In this document: one piece after another, positions 1-12,984 of the stretch
Position numbering within the stretch: position 1 is the stretch's first letter
How the letters are laid out: each line of letters starts with the position of its first letter
Source: Molossus alvarezi
Taxonomy: Eukaryota > Chordata > Mammalia > Chiroptera > Molossidae
Direction of reading: 5' to 3'
Assembly: GCA_037176705.1 (NCBI GenBank)
Contig: CM073889.1
Location: forward strand, 103,309,890 to 103,373,889
Length of the DNA: 64,000 nucleotides
Notes under the pieces: generated by a model
What the model was told of the DNA's origin: nothing
The model's database searches: none
The model's input: only the letters and a program-made list of their open reading frames with translations
Made by a program: the position numbers and the translations under genes

Positions 1-224
1 CATTAACAGTGTCAGAATAATTCTCCTCTTTGGCAGAGTCAGGGTTATGGTGTTCACAGATACTACCTTCCTGAGAAAGTGGCTGTTCTCGAAGTCCCTA
101 ATTGTATCCTGGTGGCTTTAAAAATTCCACATGTAAGCCCCCATGTGGAAGGAACACTATCCACTTCCAGTATCTTCAGGAAATGCACGTGCTCCTCCAT
201 TTCATAGAATGTGGGTGATTGTGT

Positions 225-343
225 GGTCTCATAGTCTCATTTTACTGAGGGAAACTGAGGCATAAAGAGGGTATGCACTTTGCATAGGTTTCTAAGGGCA
301 GAATTGTTACTAGAATCCTAACCAGCCAGCTCTACACTTGACT
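225..343 (-). mobile_element. MIR fragment
   Basis: Reverse-orientation MIR core: ACTGAGG-GAAACTGAGGCA followed by a degenerate tRNA-like part, ending before the TG microsatellite. Confidence 0.5.
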
Positions 344-344
344 C

Positions 345-386
345 TGTGTGTGTGTGTGTGTGTATGTGTGAGTGTGTGTGTGTGTA
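345..386. repeat. (TG)n microsatellite
   Basis: Imperfect TG repeat of about 42 bases, interrupted by TATG and GAG. Confidence 0.9.
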
Positions 387-629
387 TTTTTCCCCTCAAA
401 ATGGTAATACTTGCTAAAAAGATTAACTAGTTCTTTAGTAGTTCCTCACAAACAGTAACTTCAAAAATTGGATAAGAAAAACTAATGTTGCCTTCCTTTG
501 TTTTATTAGATTAACTGGCCCAATTTTCCTTCAAGTGGAAAGGGCATGTTCATTGGCTTTTCTTCTCTCTGCGGGTCAAGAAACCTCTCTAGAGCTCATC
601 TTGTCTTCTCAAACCTTCTTCTTTGTTTT

Positions 630-821
630 TTTGTTTTTTTTTAATGAATTAATTCATTTATTTTTGTTACAGATGTTTCTCCTTTTCCCCCCACTGATTC
701 CCCTCTCCCCCTCCCTCCCTGCCCTGTCCCCAGCTTTGTTGTCCATGTCCATTGTTCATGCATACATGCATATAAGTTCTGTGGTTTATCTCTCCCCCAC
801 CACCCCCTCTTCTGGGGATTG
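630..821 (-). mobile_element. 5'-truncated L1 3' end with 21-bp target-site duplication
   Basis: This matches in reverse the last ~190 bases of the L1 at 57265-58057, including its CCCCAGAAGAGG segment and poly-A (seen as poly-T at the left edge). It is flanked by an exact 21-bp direct repeat (609-629 and 822-842, core caaaccttcttctttg). A chance open frame on each strand crosses it. Confidence 0.85.
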
Positions 822-1102
822 TCAAACCTTCTTCTTTGTTTTAAGCATGACAGATTTCTAGTGAACATCATAAGACATTCTAATTCAGGAGGTTGAGTAA
901 GAATTTTTAAATCATGTATTACAAGATTATTCTAATACAAGAGTCTATAGAGTATACTTTAAGCAACTTTGCACTAGATGTGAGCTCTTTGAAAGTTTAA
1001 ATCTGGTAACTCTTATTCACATAAACAGTAATAACTACAATATATTTACAAGCAAAAATCAGTCATGTGGTCAGATAGGTGATTTGACAATGGGGCAGAA
1101 TG

Positions 1103-1330
1103 TTTTTTTTTAAATAATTTTTTATTTTATTTATTTTTTAGAAAGAGAGGAAAGGAGAGTAAGAGAGAGAGAAACATCCATGTGAGACTGAAACATTGAT
1201 CGGCTACCTCTTGCACATCCCCGTACTGTGCACAGAGTGGCAACCAGGACATGTGCCCTGACCGGGAATCGAACCAGCAACCTTTTCCTGCTCTGGACCA
1301 CACCCAACTAACTGAGCCACACTGGCCAGG
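1103..1330 (-). mobile_element. VES-type tRNA-derived SINE
   Basis: Starts with poly-T, then a GA-rich segment (the complement of the CT tract), then a reversed tRNA-like head ending ctgagccacactggccaggg. No clear target duplication. Confidence 0.85.
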
Positions 1331-1430
1331 GATTTTTTGGGGGGAGGGGAAGGGTGGGTAGAATACTGTTTTATCTGAGATGTACATTGATACACATATA
1401 ATAGACTCTCAATCAAAATTTTTTGATAAG

Positions 1431-1520
1431 CCCTGGCGGGTTTGGCTCAGCAGTTGGAGTGTCGGCCTGTGGACCAGAGAGTCCCAGGTTCGGTTCCCAC
1501 TAGGGGCAAGTACTAAAAAA
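1431..1520 (+). mobile_element. Short VES SINE, tRNA head plus A tail only
   Basis: The head ccctggcgggtttggctcag with a B box (ggttcggttcc) runs straight into an A tail after about 80 bases, so the CT-rich right half is missing. It is flanked by a near-identical AATTTWTTGATA repeat. Confidence 0.85.
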
Positions 1521-1533
1521 AAATTTATTGATA

Positions 1534-1665
1534 GCCCTAGCCTGATAGCTCAGTTGGTTAGAGCATTATCCCTATTCGCCCATTAAGGGCACATATAAGA
1601 ATTAACCAATGAATGCATAAATAAGTAGAACAACTAATTGATGTTTCAATCTCTCAAATCAATAA
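1534..1665 (+). mobile_element. VES-related SINE (subtype with agctcagttggttagagcat)
   Basis: tRNA-like head followed by the subtype-specific aattaaccaatgaatgcat segment, a gatgtttcaatctctc stretch and an aatcaataaaa tail. It lies 13 bases after the previous SINE, separated by a copy of the same target site. Confidence 0.85.
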
Positions 1666-2299
1666 AAAATTATTGACAAAAAATTAGCATTAGACTTCAT
1701 CAACCAAATAGAGAGCTATTGTCCTAGTGAATGAGGTCGCGTTTATTACAGTGTTTTAAATATTGCCCCGCAAGGATTCTGCCACTTCTTTCATTGGCTT
1801 CTTTCCTTCTCTCAGGAAGTTAATCGTTTCTGCAGGTTTGCCACTATATTGATAGGTCGATTTTTCTAATCCCTGAGAGATATAGGGTAGGTGATAGAAT
1901 GTTTTGTCAATTTTTCTCTTCACATATTTGACAGAGTTATCATTTAGAGCCCTATAGTGTATGGAAAAGAGAAATGAAATGGAGCCCAAAAGACTAGGGT
2001 ATAAATTTAATTCCAGACATTGAGTATGATCTTGAGAACATCAGTTTCCTCTGTTAAAATGAAGTAATTGCATTTATCTTTTGGAGTTGACATGAGATGT
2101 AAGGAGATACAGTGTTCTGGTGATGCTCAATGATGTTTGTTCAACCAAGATTAGTTTCTTTCTCTTCTTTTCCTCCTATGTTCTCCACCATGTCGCTAAG
2201 TGTCCTCTCCCATGCTTACCTGAGTCTAGTGCATTTATTCAATCATTAATTCATCATTGATCTGTGTAGTATTTGGTCTCATGGCAAATGGTTAGTGTG

Positions 2300-2790
2300 G
2301 TAAAAACTTCTAGTGGAACCATGGATTTTAGCAGAAGCGGATATATTTTGGAGGCAGAGCTAATAGGAATAGTTCTTGGGAATTGATTGATATGTTAATA
2401 TAGAAAGAGGAGAAGCAAGGATTGAGCACATATTGTTTTTGGACTGAACTACTAAGTGGGTATTGGATCCACTTAGTAAGACTGGAAAATAGAAGGAACA
2501 AAAATATTGGGAGGGAACCAAACAGAACCAAGTGTTATATCTTAGACATACTAACTGTGAGAAGCCCATTATACAATCAAGTAAAGATGCTATTTGGTAG
2601 TTGGATATAGGCAACTTAAGTTCAAGAGGAGAGATCAAGACTAGACATATGAATTTGGCAATTGTAGACATATAGACTATGTAAAAAGTCATGAGACTGA
2701 ATGAGATCAAACTGCAGAGAGCATTGATAGAGAAAAAATAACATCCTACTACCAAATCCTTGTTATTCCCATATTTGGCCATAGAGGAAT
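2300..2790 (-). mobile_element. Ancient L2 3' region
   Basis: Degenerate match to reversed L2 3' sequence, including the ttggtagttggatat and catgagactgaatgagat segments. The 140-codon minus-strand frame here is accidental. Confidence 0.5.
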
Positions 2791-2939
2791 CAGGATAGAA
2801 GATTGATAAATCAGGCCTGGAGAGGTAGGAGGGGAAAAAGTGAATATCAGGAAGTCACAAGAATAAAGGTGTGCTGTATCTAGTTACCCTGCAATATCAG
2901 CTGTCTGATAACTTTGAGAAGAGTTGTAAATTTGTCATT

Positions 2940-3560
2940 GTCCACTGAGTTTTATTGTTGTTGTAAAAATGGGAGTGATGTTCTTTTCCACATTTTTATA
3001 TAGTAAGCAGAAGTTGGAAGTCTCACCATCATTCTTGAAAGATAGTTTTGTTGTACATAGAATTCTAGGATGGCAGTTCATTTTTCTTAGTTCTTTGGAG
3101 ATACAATTCTATTGCTTATAGTTTTTAAGATTTTGCTGAGAGATTAGCTGTCAGTATAATTGTTATTTAAGATAATCTTTCTTTACCCATTGGTTTGTCC
3201 TTAATGTCACCTCATTGCCTTTCACATCCTGCAATTGTATTTTTATATATCTGCTTATAAATTTAATTTTATTTATCTTGCTTACATGATATATTGGGAT
3301 TCCAAAATGGTGTGTGTTGCATCAGTTCTGAAAAATGCTCATGGATTATCTTTCTCTCTGAATATTGCATCTATTGCAATATTCGATACTGACAAAGATG
3401 ATATTGAAATAATGCCTATTGTCTTTGCCTTATAATTTTTCTTTCATAATTTCTTTTCACGTATTTTGAGAGATTTTGTCATGCATGTTGGGTAAGCTTA
3501 TCAGATTTAACTTTTAGCTCACTATTTCTTTTGTTGCATCTAATTATTTAGTTGTTGAAT
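2940..3560 (-). mobile_element. Old L1 (L1M-type) fragment
   Basis: Contains agaattctaggatggcagtt and gattttgctgagagatta-like blocks known from reversed mammalian L1M sequence, followed by a reversed segment near 3500-3560 (ctcactatttcttttgttgc). Confidence 0.6.
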
Positions 3561-3625
3561 TTATTCAACTAACTAGATAGATAAATAGATAGAGTTATAG
3601 ATATAGATATGTATATATCTTGATG
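3561..3625. repeat. (GATA)-like simple repeat
   Basis: ATAG/GATA units with interruptions, 3575-3620. Confidence 0.75.
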
Positions 3626-4239
3626 GGTTGACATTTTATTCCTCCAGAATGGATTTGCATATGGTTCAGTCAGTCACCTCGTGCCTACTAACCCAGAATT
3701 ATTTCAAACTAAATTTTCTACTTGCAGTTTTGGAGGCCATATAGGAAGTGTGAATTCCAGTTCTGAGCCTGCTTGAGTGTAGGTTTATTAATTAGGAATT
3801 CTCATTAGAGTCTTTGTCTCATTTCTTCTACTATACTTAAAATCAAATCCCAAGCGCAAATATCCCAGTATTCGCTAAGGCACAGCCCCCCCCACCCCCC
3901 TGTTTACATGCTGGGTTTATTGTCCTTAGGAAACTGACTTTATGAAGGATTTTAAAATTTTCTTTTAATGCAATCTTATATTTCGTTAGGTTCCCAAACC
4001 TTTGTGCTCTCCACTCTCCATTACTCAAGCCCTCCTTAAACTGCACGGCTCCAGAACAGCATTGATCAGTAGAGAATATCTACTTCAAGGTCACCATCTT
4101 TTTATGGACTTATTCTTGTGGGGTTTTTTTTTCCCCCTTTGCTGTCATGGTATTCCCTTACTTTATCCCCAGTTCACCATATGTAAAAAATATGTTTTTT
4201 AAAAGTAATTTTTGATGCTGAACTGAGAGTGATTTCTCG
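3626..4239. other. No gene seen
   Basis: AT-rich sequence with a C run at 3886-3902 and no recognisable coding or repeat content. Confidence 0.5.
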
Positions 4240-4615
4240 AACCCTCTAATACACATATTACCAGTAAAGGAAGCCTCCTCTTCGCTTACTGAAAATTCTA
4301 CACATTGTTTTAAGGCCCAGTTCAAATACCACCTCGTTTATGAATTTCATTCTGCTACCTCTTGTTTGAGTTATATTTTTTTCTCTATTTTCCAACTAGT
4401 ATATTTTTTCTCAGTTGTATCATTTGCAATTGTCTGCTTTATGGCAAATTTATCATTTATATGTTATTTTTTCCTCCTATATAGACTGACTCTTGAAGGC
4501 AAGAAGATATGTTTGACGTCACCTTCCTCTTGGCCCAGAGAATGGCACACACTTGCTATTTAATATATGTTGAAAAAGTGAATGGATTAATGAATGAATA
4601 AATAAAAACATTTTT
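4240..4615 (+). mobile_element. L2 3' end
   Basis: Recognisable ggcccagttcaaataccacct block, a gactgactcttgaaggcaagaa segment (L2 'gactctgagctccttgaggg' region) and the terminal tgttgaa...tgaatgaat motif. Confidence 0.7.
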
Positions 4616-6149
4616 ATAGGTTTGGCACTAACAAGAATATTAGGCACCTAGTATATGTCATGCATGTTGCTAAGAGCAAAGTAAATTGAAATTAATGAAA
4701 CAGACTCCTTAAAGAGAGGGATTGCCCATTAACTCCAAAATAAACTCTGTAGGGGAGGGAAGAATATATGATTTCCTTGGATGGGAAGAGAGAGTATAAA
4801 AAAATGTGGCTGTAATTAGTGATGCATTTATAACAAATTATAGGAGAAACAAGGATTCTGGAAGGCCATCTCTTCATTGTTGAGATTTATATCATGCATA
4901 TCAGCCATGCTTCTTCACAACTCACTATTGGTATAAAACTAGACTAGATGGGCCAAGGGCATTCTAGAATGTGCGCAAACATGTGTGTGATTCTGCGGAC
5001 CAAGAACAATCGTCACATTATCCTTATCCCAGCATTCAGAAACAAAATATGTGTGCGTATGGAATGGACTATTTTGGCTTGTAAGAGCTATAAAAAAAAA
5101 TAGCCTATTTTTTGTACGTACTGCAATCTTAATAACGTGTATCAAAGTTGATTGTATAAAGACTAAATAATAAAGTTTCAAATTATAAGAATAGGGGGAG
5201 GTGGACCCAGCCACAAAGAGCTAAAATTATATTTTGTCTTCTACACAAATCTCTTTATTTCTAGAATTTCAAATATGTTATTGTTTGTTATCTTTTACTC
5301 ACAACTGAGCAAACAGTTGACTGGCATGAGCCCAATGAGTGCCTTGCTGATTTACCACTCTTGGCACTCAGACTGATTTCCATCTTTGTCTCAGCTATAT
5401 TAGGGTTATGCAATCCACACTTCTTGTATCAGCATTTTCATCTTCCATTTGTTTTTATAAAATAATGAAGACACAAGGCAATAAAATATGCAAAATACAC
5501 AAACACTGTCATATATAAATGCTGCCAAAAGTGTACCATTGGTTGGCAGTCAGAAAATCGATGTACTACCTGTACATTTCAGTTTATCAGCTGTGTATAG
5601 AAAGCCAAATTTAGCATATAAAAGCTAGTTTTGACTGTTAATGTACAATGTGCAAACCAATGGATTATATAAAACAGAATGAACATAAGTCAAAGAAAAC
5701 CTCTGAATTATGCCCCCGAAGTCTCTTCTTTTTACTTGTACATGAAGCAAAGAGCGAGCTTCATATTTCTGGAGCCATGAAACTCGTCAGTGTTGTCCTA
5801 CAGCTGGGAACTCTGAGCATCTGGAAAGGATAGTGCTCACAACTATGTTGGCAAAATAACAACAGTAACAATGGTAATACTAATAGTAATAGTAATGTTT
5901 CAGTAATGCGGACATATATGTGTTCATTTAATTAATCTCTTTTTTATGTATGTTTGAAATATTTCATTAGAAAGGTTTAGGAATTGGCAGCCCATAGAAA
6001 TAAGCAAATGAAAATATATACAACTTTACTGTATGAGAGAATTAAAACAAATGAGATGCAGATGCACATTCATCAAATTTTAACTCCTGATGGAAAGGAA
6101 AATTGCTGTGACAATCTTCAAAGAAAACCCTAGCTTATGTGTACGAGGG
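4616..6149. other. Intergenic, no gene seen
   Basis: AT-rich sequence; a small (AAC/TAG) triplet-rich stretch lies at 5860-5900. No open frame has convincing coding character. Confidence 0.5.
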
Positions 6150-6600
6150 ACCATGATCATGGATGATCCCAGCAGTGTTTGAATACACAAAAATTATAAT
6201 CAATTTCAATGTCATCAACAGGAGAAGTGATAAATGAATTGTGGGAATAATACAACAGAATACTGTTCAAGAATGGAAATTAATGGGTTACAGCTATATT
6301 TATAAATGTGGATGAATTTCTCAAATAATGTTTCTTTTTAAGAGAGCATTGGAGAAAGAACTACATAGTATGTTATCAAAAATACTTTGAATGATCAGTT
6401 AGAAATGCATACATTATAATTGAAAGAATACAGCATATCTTTAGGCTCGTAGATAGCGGGGGTGAGAGGAAAGGAAAAGTACACAGAAGAAATTTCACTT
6501 TTTTCTGCTTTTCTGTTTCTTTTTTAAAAGGCTTAAAGGAGATATGGTAAAATGTTTATATTTGTTAACCTGAGATTCTGATCACAGTGTTTTAATAATA
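6150..6600 (+). mobile_element. Old L1 ORF2/3' fragment
   Basis: Degenerate match to L1 ORF2 end: tcaatgtcatcaacaggaga, then gaatactgttcaagaatgg and gtggatgaatttctca blocks. Confidence 0.6.
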
Positions 6601-6724
6601 CAACATGTTCTTTGTATTTTCCGTCTCCATATGTAATTCTTGTCTGCCCTTTCACCCTGGCATCCCTATAAGCTATTTCTTAAAATAGTTGTCCGACTGT
6701 TAATTATTTTTAATGTTTCGTGTG

Positions 6725-6930
6725 TGCTCACACTGCCCCAGGCCCCATGCTATGACCTTTGTGTGCATTTCCTCATTTAGTCGTCATGAGGGAGTTCTAT
6801 CATCCCTTTGGATGGATGAGGACAGACAGTGAGGCTCAGGGAAGTGAAATAACCCCCATGACCAGAGCACTGTGCCTGGGAGGTTGGCAGTGGGACTCCA
6901 GAGCCCACGTTATTAACCACCACATTTTGG
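6725..6930 (-). mobile_element. MIR
   Basis: Reversed MIR with the near-complete order: cctcatttagtcgtcatgag, gatgaggacagacagtgagg, then gactccagagcccacgttattaacc. Confidence 0.85.
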
Positions 6931-8945
6931 AAAAGATTGAAACTACTTGGGTGTGCAAATAAAATATTCATCGTGTTAGGTCACCTTGCTATGTCACTGG
7001 TGAGAAAAAGAAATGGAATGGATACTGTGAGTGATGTATGGTGGGGCTCTGCCAGGATGACTTAGACACATGTTCAGGTGCAGAGAGAAAAAAGGCAGAG
7101 GGACAGCCTTGCGGCTCCCCAGGGAGGTGGCTGTGTTATTTTTCTGAGCCCCTATATCCCATGAATCCTACACATTTCCTATGCTCTCAGTTCCAGCCCT
7201 TAGCTCCTTTCTCTCCATCAGAGATTTTCTTCACGCACACTGAAGGCCAGGGTTTGCAGCAGGGCAAGGAAATGATTGTTGGCTAAGTCACAAAGTTCTG
7301 TTCCTCATCTCAGTGATCTGCGCCTTTAACTCTTAAATCCATTAACTGAGAAACTTTATCTTTCTCGCCAGCCTAGAGTGAGGACACACGCACCCTGGGC
7401 CTTGCTGAGCTTGGGGATCTCTCGTGTTCTAGAGGACTGTGGTAGTCCAGGGCTGTCTGTGACTCCATGGCTGTGCCGTCTACTTGAAGAAGGGACTTTG
7501 CCAGTGGGTAGCTGCTCTCCATAACAAGCTTTATCAGTAGTGAAGGCTGACATTTTGATCTCTATTTGCTTGTCACCTAGTATTTTTCCTCAATTGCTAC
7601 TAAACTCGAGGAGGAGAGAAGGGTAATTTATTTGCCCCTCCCCCCAAATCTTGACATACACTATCATGGGGGAAAAAAATGAGAGAAGGCAAAAAAGAAA
7701 AGAAAAAAAAAAGGGCACAGGGTAAAACTGCCGCAACCCTACACTCCGCTCTGGGCAAGGCTGAGAACAGGAGCAAAGCCAACAAAAAATTAAAGAAGAA
7801 AATCATTGTTATTTTTAAATGGTTTATTGAAGGAAATAATAGTAACAGGAAAATCAATAAAGCACATGATGCAGAATAAAAATGCAATGAAGTCTGGGGT
7901 AAAGACAAGCACTCTTGTATTTAACAGAGGGAATCATGGGACTAATAACAATTACGTACTTTTTATTATAAAAACAAATAAAATGTTTCCAATTGAAGCC
8001 ACTGATTCCAGTGAGTTGGAGTGCTTGAGAATCATCAGAAGCATTCAGAATCTTTCTTCAGTGCTCATGGTGTGTTTTCAACGAGGAAAGTGATATTTGC
8101 TGGGGAAGGCAGGCACCCCAGAATTATAATGCCAGTCTGTCTTTGAAAACAACATGCAAGCAGTGTTCTGTCAGGAGCATTTCTGAAAGGATTTTTTGTT
8201 TTTATTGTTGAGACAGTCAAATCCGGACATTGGACAGAGCTCCCCTCCCCCAGGGCTAAAAAGGGAAGAACATATTTAAGGATTTCATCAATAATATCAG
8301 CATGGTAGGGAAATATAAAACAATTGTATTTGTACAGAACAAATCTTAGCTCATTCCTCCTACACCAAACCTGTAGTCCCTGAAGACTGAATTCTGGCAA
8401 GGCCCTAAGAAACACCTATAATTAGGTTGCCTGTTACCTGCCACTCCTGGCTAGGGTTACTCTTTCTTTGTTCCCCCAAGTGTCCTGAGAAAACTGTACA
8501 TTTTCTGGGATAGAACACATCCCCACTGTACTTTCCCCCCTCAGTCTGTCCATCTCTGTCTCTTCATTGGCTTGAATTCCTCTATTACACCGAACACGAT
8601 AAGCCACCTTCCTCTTGGCCTATGTGACAACAGTTTATGCTTTGGGTATCTTTCTTCATGCTGAATGTTGTCCTGCCTTGGTTTTCCAGGTTAAAAGGTG
8701 GTACCCCATTTGATCTGACCCCATTACAAAACAGTGTAATGAAAGAGTTCTGTACTCTGTCATTCATCAGTGAGGATAAATAAGGTCTTGAGGAGAGAAC
8801 TGGGTCTGTGCAATGGGTGCCATGTTGTGGCGATTACTGTTGAAGCTCATGGCAGCAAAGGCCGGGAGCCCCATCATCAAGGCATCAGGAGAGAGAAGTG
8901 AGGAGGGGAAGGGGCACGCTTTAGAATTTTCTGCCTCTTGTATCA
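6931..8945. other. Intergenic, no gene seen
   Basis: Unique-looking sequence with an A-rich run (7674-7715). Short open frames on both strands have no recognisable domain. Confidence 0.5.
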
Positions 8946-8949
8946 TTTG

Positions 8950-9315
8950 CATGAAATGGTCCTTTCCTTTATTCATTCTTCAGGGCCCAGCTTAAACATT
9001 AGATCCCCTGTAGAGTCATTTGTATTGCCTCCTCCTCCTCCGTCTTTCTTCCCTCTTCTCACTGTCCCCACCTCAGTAGAGCTAACGCCCGCGTCCACGG
9101 GGCTGTGGTCGTCACATGCACACATCCCCCTGCAGACACAGATCACACTGCAGTGAAGGATTCAGGTGCCTGTCTGTTACCTCCCCAAGGGGGAGAGCCC
9201 TGAAAGCAGAGAGAATGCCTCACTTCTGTTTGTATTTGCAGAGATCATTAGGACCCAGGAGTAATGCACTGCAGGCAGGAATGAATGCACTGATGAATGC
9301 ATGAACGAATGAACC
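8950..9315 (+). mobile_element. L2 3' end
   Basis: The ttcttcagggcccagcttaaa block, a degenerate middle and the terminal gaatgaatgcactgatgaatgc motif fit a plus-strand L2. Confidence 0.65.
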
Positions 9316-11675
9316 GCATTTTGCCTCGGAGCAGCTGTGCAAACACTGCTATCTAAATTAAATGATGGAGCAAGTAAATACCCCCGATGCTTCCAGGAAA
9401 CTGGCTCTGGCAGCGTTCGCACTTGCCTAAACCAGTCCCTTGGGAATCATTTTCTTCCGTCTCCCACCCCATGGCTTCCTGTTGTTCCCATGCCCCATTC
9501 CCCTATACCAGTGTCTTTCATATCAACTGCTCCCCCCTCCTCCTGGTATTCTGCTTGTCGGCATGGCTGTCCTTGTCCACGCTCATTCCAGCCCCTTCCC
9601 GTCACCCCCATTCAAATGGCTGTTTCACACCAAGAGTAAAATGGACGTGTTTACTGAGGTAACTTTAGAATGTACTTGCTCACTGTTAGAGGCACATGAT
9701 CTATGACAAAAAGTTAAAATTATCTGAGATGTTAGGGATGTTAAGGTAATAAATTGGAAAGAGATGTGCATGTGGGCCCTGTATTGTTCATAAAAAGAGC
9801 AGAAACTCAAATCAGACTCCCCTGTGTAACTGAGGAGAACGTTTTACAAGATTAAAATCGTTTCAAGCACCGTCGGCTCTGACAATGGCATTAAACAGTT
9901 TCCCACAAGGAGCGGAAATGAAACCAGATCTAATAACAGGGACCCATACGTGGCTGCACGCTGAGGAGATGAAAGACGCAACCATTGCAGAAAGAATGGA
10001 CCTGGCATTCGGGGTGCCAGGCGAGTCTCAAAATCCTGCATGGGTATAACTTTCTGCCGGGCACTTTAATGGCACAAATATCTCATTTTAACTGGTTTTA
10101 GCTTATGCTTCCCCTGGCCTTTCTGTTTTTAGTTCTTACTGGAAGCAAATGACCTGTTATCAACTCTTGATAGTATGTGATGGCTTTAACTTGAACTCCT
10201 CAAGCTGAGTCCTAGGAACTGGTAAATAAGACATTTCTCTTCACATTCTACTGTGAAACCATTCTCAGTATTTCTCCTATTTCCTATGCCTTAGAGGTCT
10301 CAGTTGGGTGCTGAATTACAACTACATTTGTAGCTGCAAATGTGGCATTGATTAATCCTGGTATCTCCTACAAGGGGAAAATAGAAATTGTCTTTCCTGT
10401 ACGGATGTCTCTAGAAGAGGCAGACTTCCAACACCTCTGATGGGTAATCTAACTGGGTTTACGAGATTGTCCGAAGCTCATGTGGGACGAATGAAAGGTA
10501 CATACCCAACAACCCAAAGGCAGCTGCTATTTATTTACTTAGAGCATATTTTAATTCAAAAGGATCTTAAGCCAATGTTAGCTCCTGAATCTACATCGAT
10601 GTTTTTAATATTAATGGGAACAATATAAATCACTAATTACATACATTCTCAATATGTTTTCCACAAAAGTTTCAGTGGTCTCACACTTTCTTCCAAATCA
10701 AACAATTCTAGTGTAGTATCTTCTCTTTTATATTTGTTAATCCTCCTTGCCAATATATTTAGTCTTTTAAACATCAATTTGTATTTTTCAAGAAATAGAG
10801 AACTTCTGGTAATCATTAGGAAACCAATGTCAGGTTGGATGGAGATGATGCTGTCCACACCTCTTATAATTGGGCTCCTCACAAAGAAATCCCCAAATAT
10901 CCAAGCATAGAAGAAAGAATGAGAACCTTCTTCACTCTGTCTTCTATAATAAATGATCTTATGGAACACACTGAGAACACTTGAATACACCATTGGAAAA
11001 TGAAGAATTTGAACAGTTAGAGTAGATGACAGAAGAACATCTTTTAAAAATTTATTGGATTAACCAAATGTAGTGTAGAAGTGATAGTCCTCTACTGAGA
11101 ACCATCAAAAGTATAAACTATTGTTTGTTCAGGAATTATCTAAAAAGTAAGCTTATGGAAAGTCTGAGTGTAAATATGTATGCATAATGCTTGGAAAGAA
11201 TGACAAAGTTTGAGTTTTCTTCTCAAAGCTGGTCTCGTAACCATATTCATCAAAATGTTCCCTTTGCTCAAAGGAATTGGAACTGATTTCAGGAGGAAGT
11301 ATCTCACCTAGTGCATTATATATACAACCAGAAGACAGAAAAATGTACTGTTGCTCCCCCAGTAACAAGGCATCTTCATTTTACCTTTCCAGTTGGAAGG
11401 TACAGCCAGAGTCCAGGGGAAAACTTGCTAGTACTGAACTTTAGTAATGGTACTACCTCATTCTGAGTCACCTGAGTCACCAGGAAGGACAGAGGCCACT
11501 TGTGGGCATGCCTGATTTCACCCTACTCTGCAAAGGGTGAATTTAATGAATATCATTCTCATTCTCCCCAAAGGCACCAGTCTACAAAATTGGTGGGGGG
11601 CCAAGGGGTCAGGACTCTGGATGTACCCAAATTATCTAGAAAAGCTTGAGTTTTCTAAAACTTAAAGAAATGTTT
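9316..11675. other. Intergenic, no gene seen
   Basis: No repeat family recognised. Two minus-strand frames (11153-11368 and 10649-10993) lie in the same frame but are separated by four stops and match no protein I know. Confidence 0.45.
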
Positions 11676-11690
11676 ACTATTTCCATTCTT

Positions 11691-11936
11691 CTTCTTTTTT
11701 TTTAATCCTTACCCACAGATACTTTTTCATTTGTCTTCAGATAGAGTGTGAGGGAGGGAGAGAGGGAGAGGAACATTGATGTGAGAGACACACATGGATT
11801 GGTTGCCTCCTGCACGACCCCAACCAGGGCCAGGGACTGAACTGCAACTGAGGTATGTGCCCTTGACTGGAATCAAACCCCTGACTCTTTGGTCCACAGG
11901 TCAATGCTCAAATCGCTGAGCCAAACTGGCCAGGGC
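11691..11936 (-). mobile_element. VES SINE with 15-bp target-site duplication
   Basis: Reversed SINE ending gagccaaactggccagggc. Exact direct repeat actatttccattctt at 11676-11690 and 11937-11951. Confidence 0.93.
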
Positions 11937-11951
11937 ACTATTTCCATTCTT

Positions 11952-12984
11952 ACCAGAAGTCATGGGCATCTGCATTTGCTAACTAGTTTATAAAATTAGA
12001 TGAGAACTCAGAGAGGATCCCAGGAGACTTGTATTTTAAATTGCTTCAAATATCTTAGCCATAGAGGGTGATACCATGACCCATACCGAAGAGTGAGAGC
12101 TGCCTGATAACACCGTCCCCCAAACCAGGAGCTGCGAGTCCAGGAGCCACAGCCCACAGACATTCTGCCACCGCTGAGAAACCCCGATATCACACCAAGA
12201 AAAATCACAGTGGCAACGAAGACCTGGGTGGCACCTACTTACAGAGGTTGGCAAGGGCCAGGTGTCCCCAGCCTATCTCCTCCTCCATAAACAATGTGGG
12301 GTGTTTCATGCTAGCAGCAGAGTAATGACACTAAGAGACTGAATGATTAAATGCCAGTCTGCCAGCCAGAGTACATTTGTTTTCTGCTTGAAAAAGCCAC
12401 TTTCATTTTGTATGACAGCTTTCTTAACTGCAACATAGCTCAGAAAATGACAGAGAGCGAATGGGAATAAGTGATTGTAAACTGGCAAACAACTATTTGC
12501 TACTATTTGAACTACCATTAAACTGTTCATTCAATTTCTAGTCAGAAGCCATCACTCAGCTGTGGAACCAGAATGTGAACGTTATTTATTTGGTGGCATT
12601 ACAATGCCATCTAATCTTGGGGAAAATCTTTTAGACGAAAATCCAAATATCCAAAAATTGCTTTGACATTCAATGGCAAAATACAGTGCTTAACCATGGC
12701 TTCTGACTTCTCTGTTCTTTATCCTATTATTACTGAAATGCTTGAATTCAATTCTCATTCCAGTGTTACACCCACAATAATATGAATTTTTCCACTAACA
12801 GCCTGTCCTGGCCAGGTATTGTTAGCAGTGGGCAAAGCTGAGGTTTTGTAGGGCATACATAGGCTGGACTTGGCCTCCATGTAGCACCATTAATTCTCAT
12901 TGGGAATGTTTCCTTCACAGCTTGCACAGTTTCTAAAACAGATGAAGAATCGAAAATTATAAAAATAATGAGGTCTGTTACTAG
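11952..12984. other. Intergenic, no gene seen
   Basis: No repeat or gene recognised. A somewhat GC-richer segment at 12080-12290 carries a 66-72 codon minus-strand frame without recognisable homology. Confidence 0.45.

Noticed and set aside
2360..2782. 140-codon minus-strand open frame
   Set aside because: It lies in a degenerate L2 segment and its translation has no coding character.
10649..11368. Two minus-strand frames in the same phase, considered as a pseudogene or old viral insertion
   Set aside because: Four stops lie between them (at 11153, 11129, 11105 and 11060), no domain or family is recognisable and AT-rich sequence yields such frames by chance.
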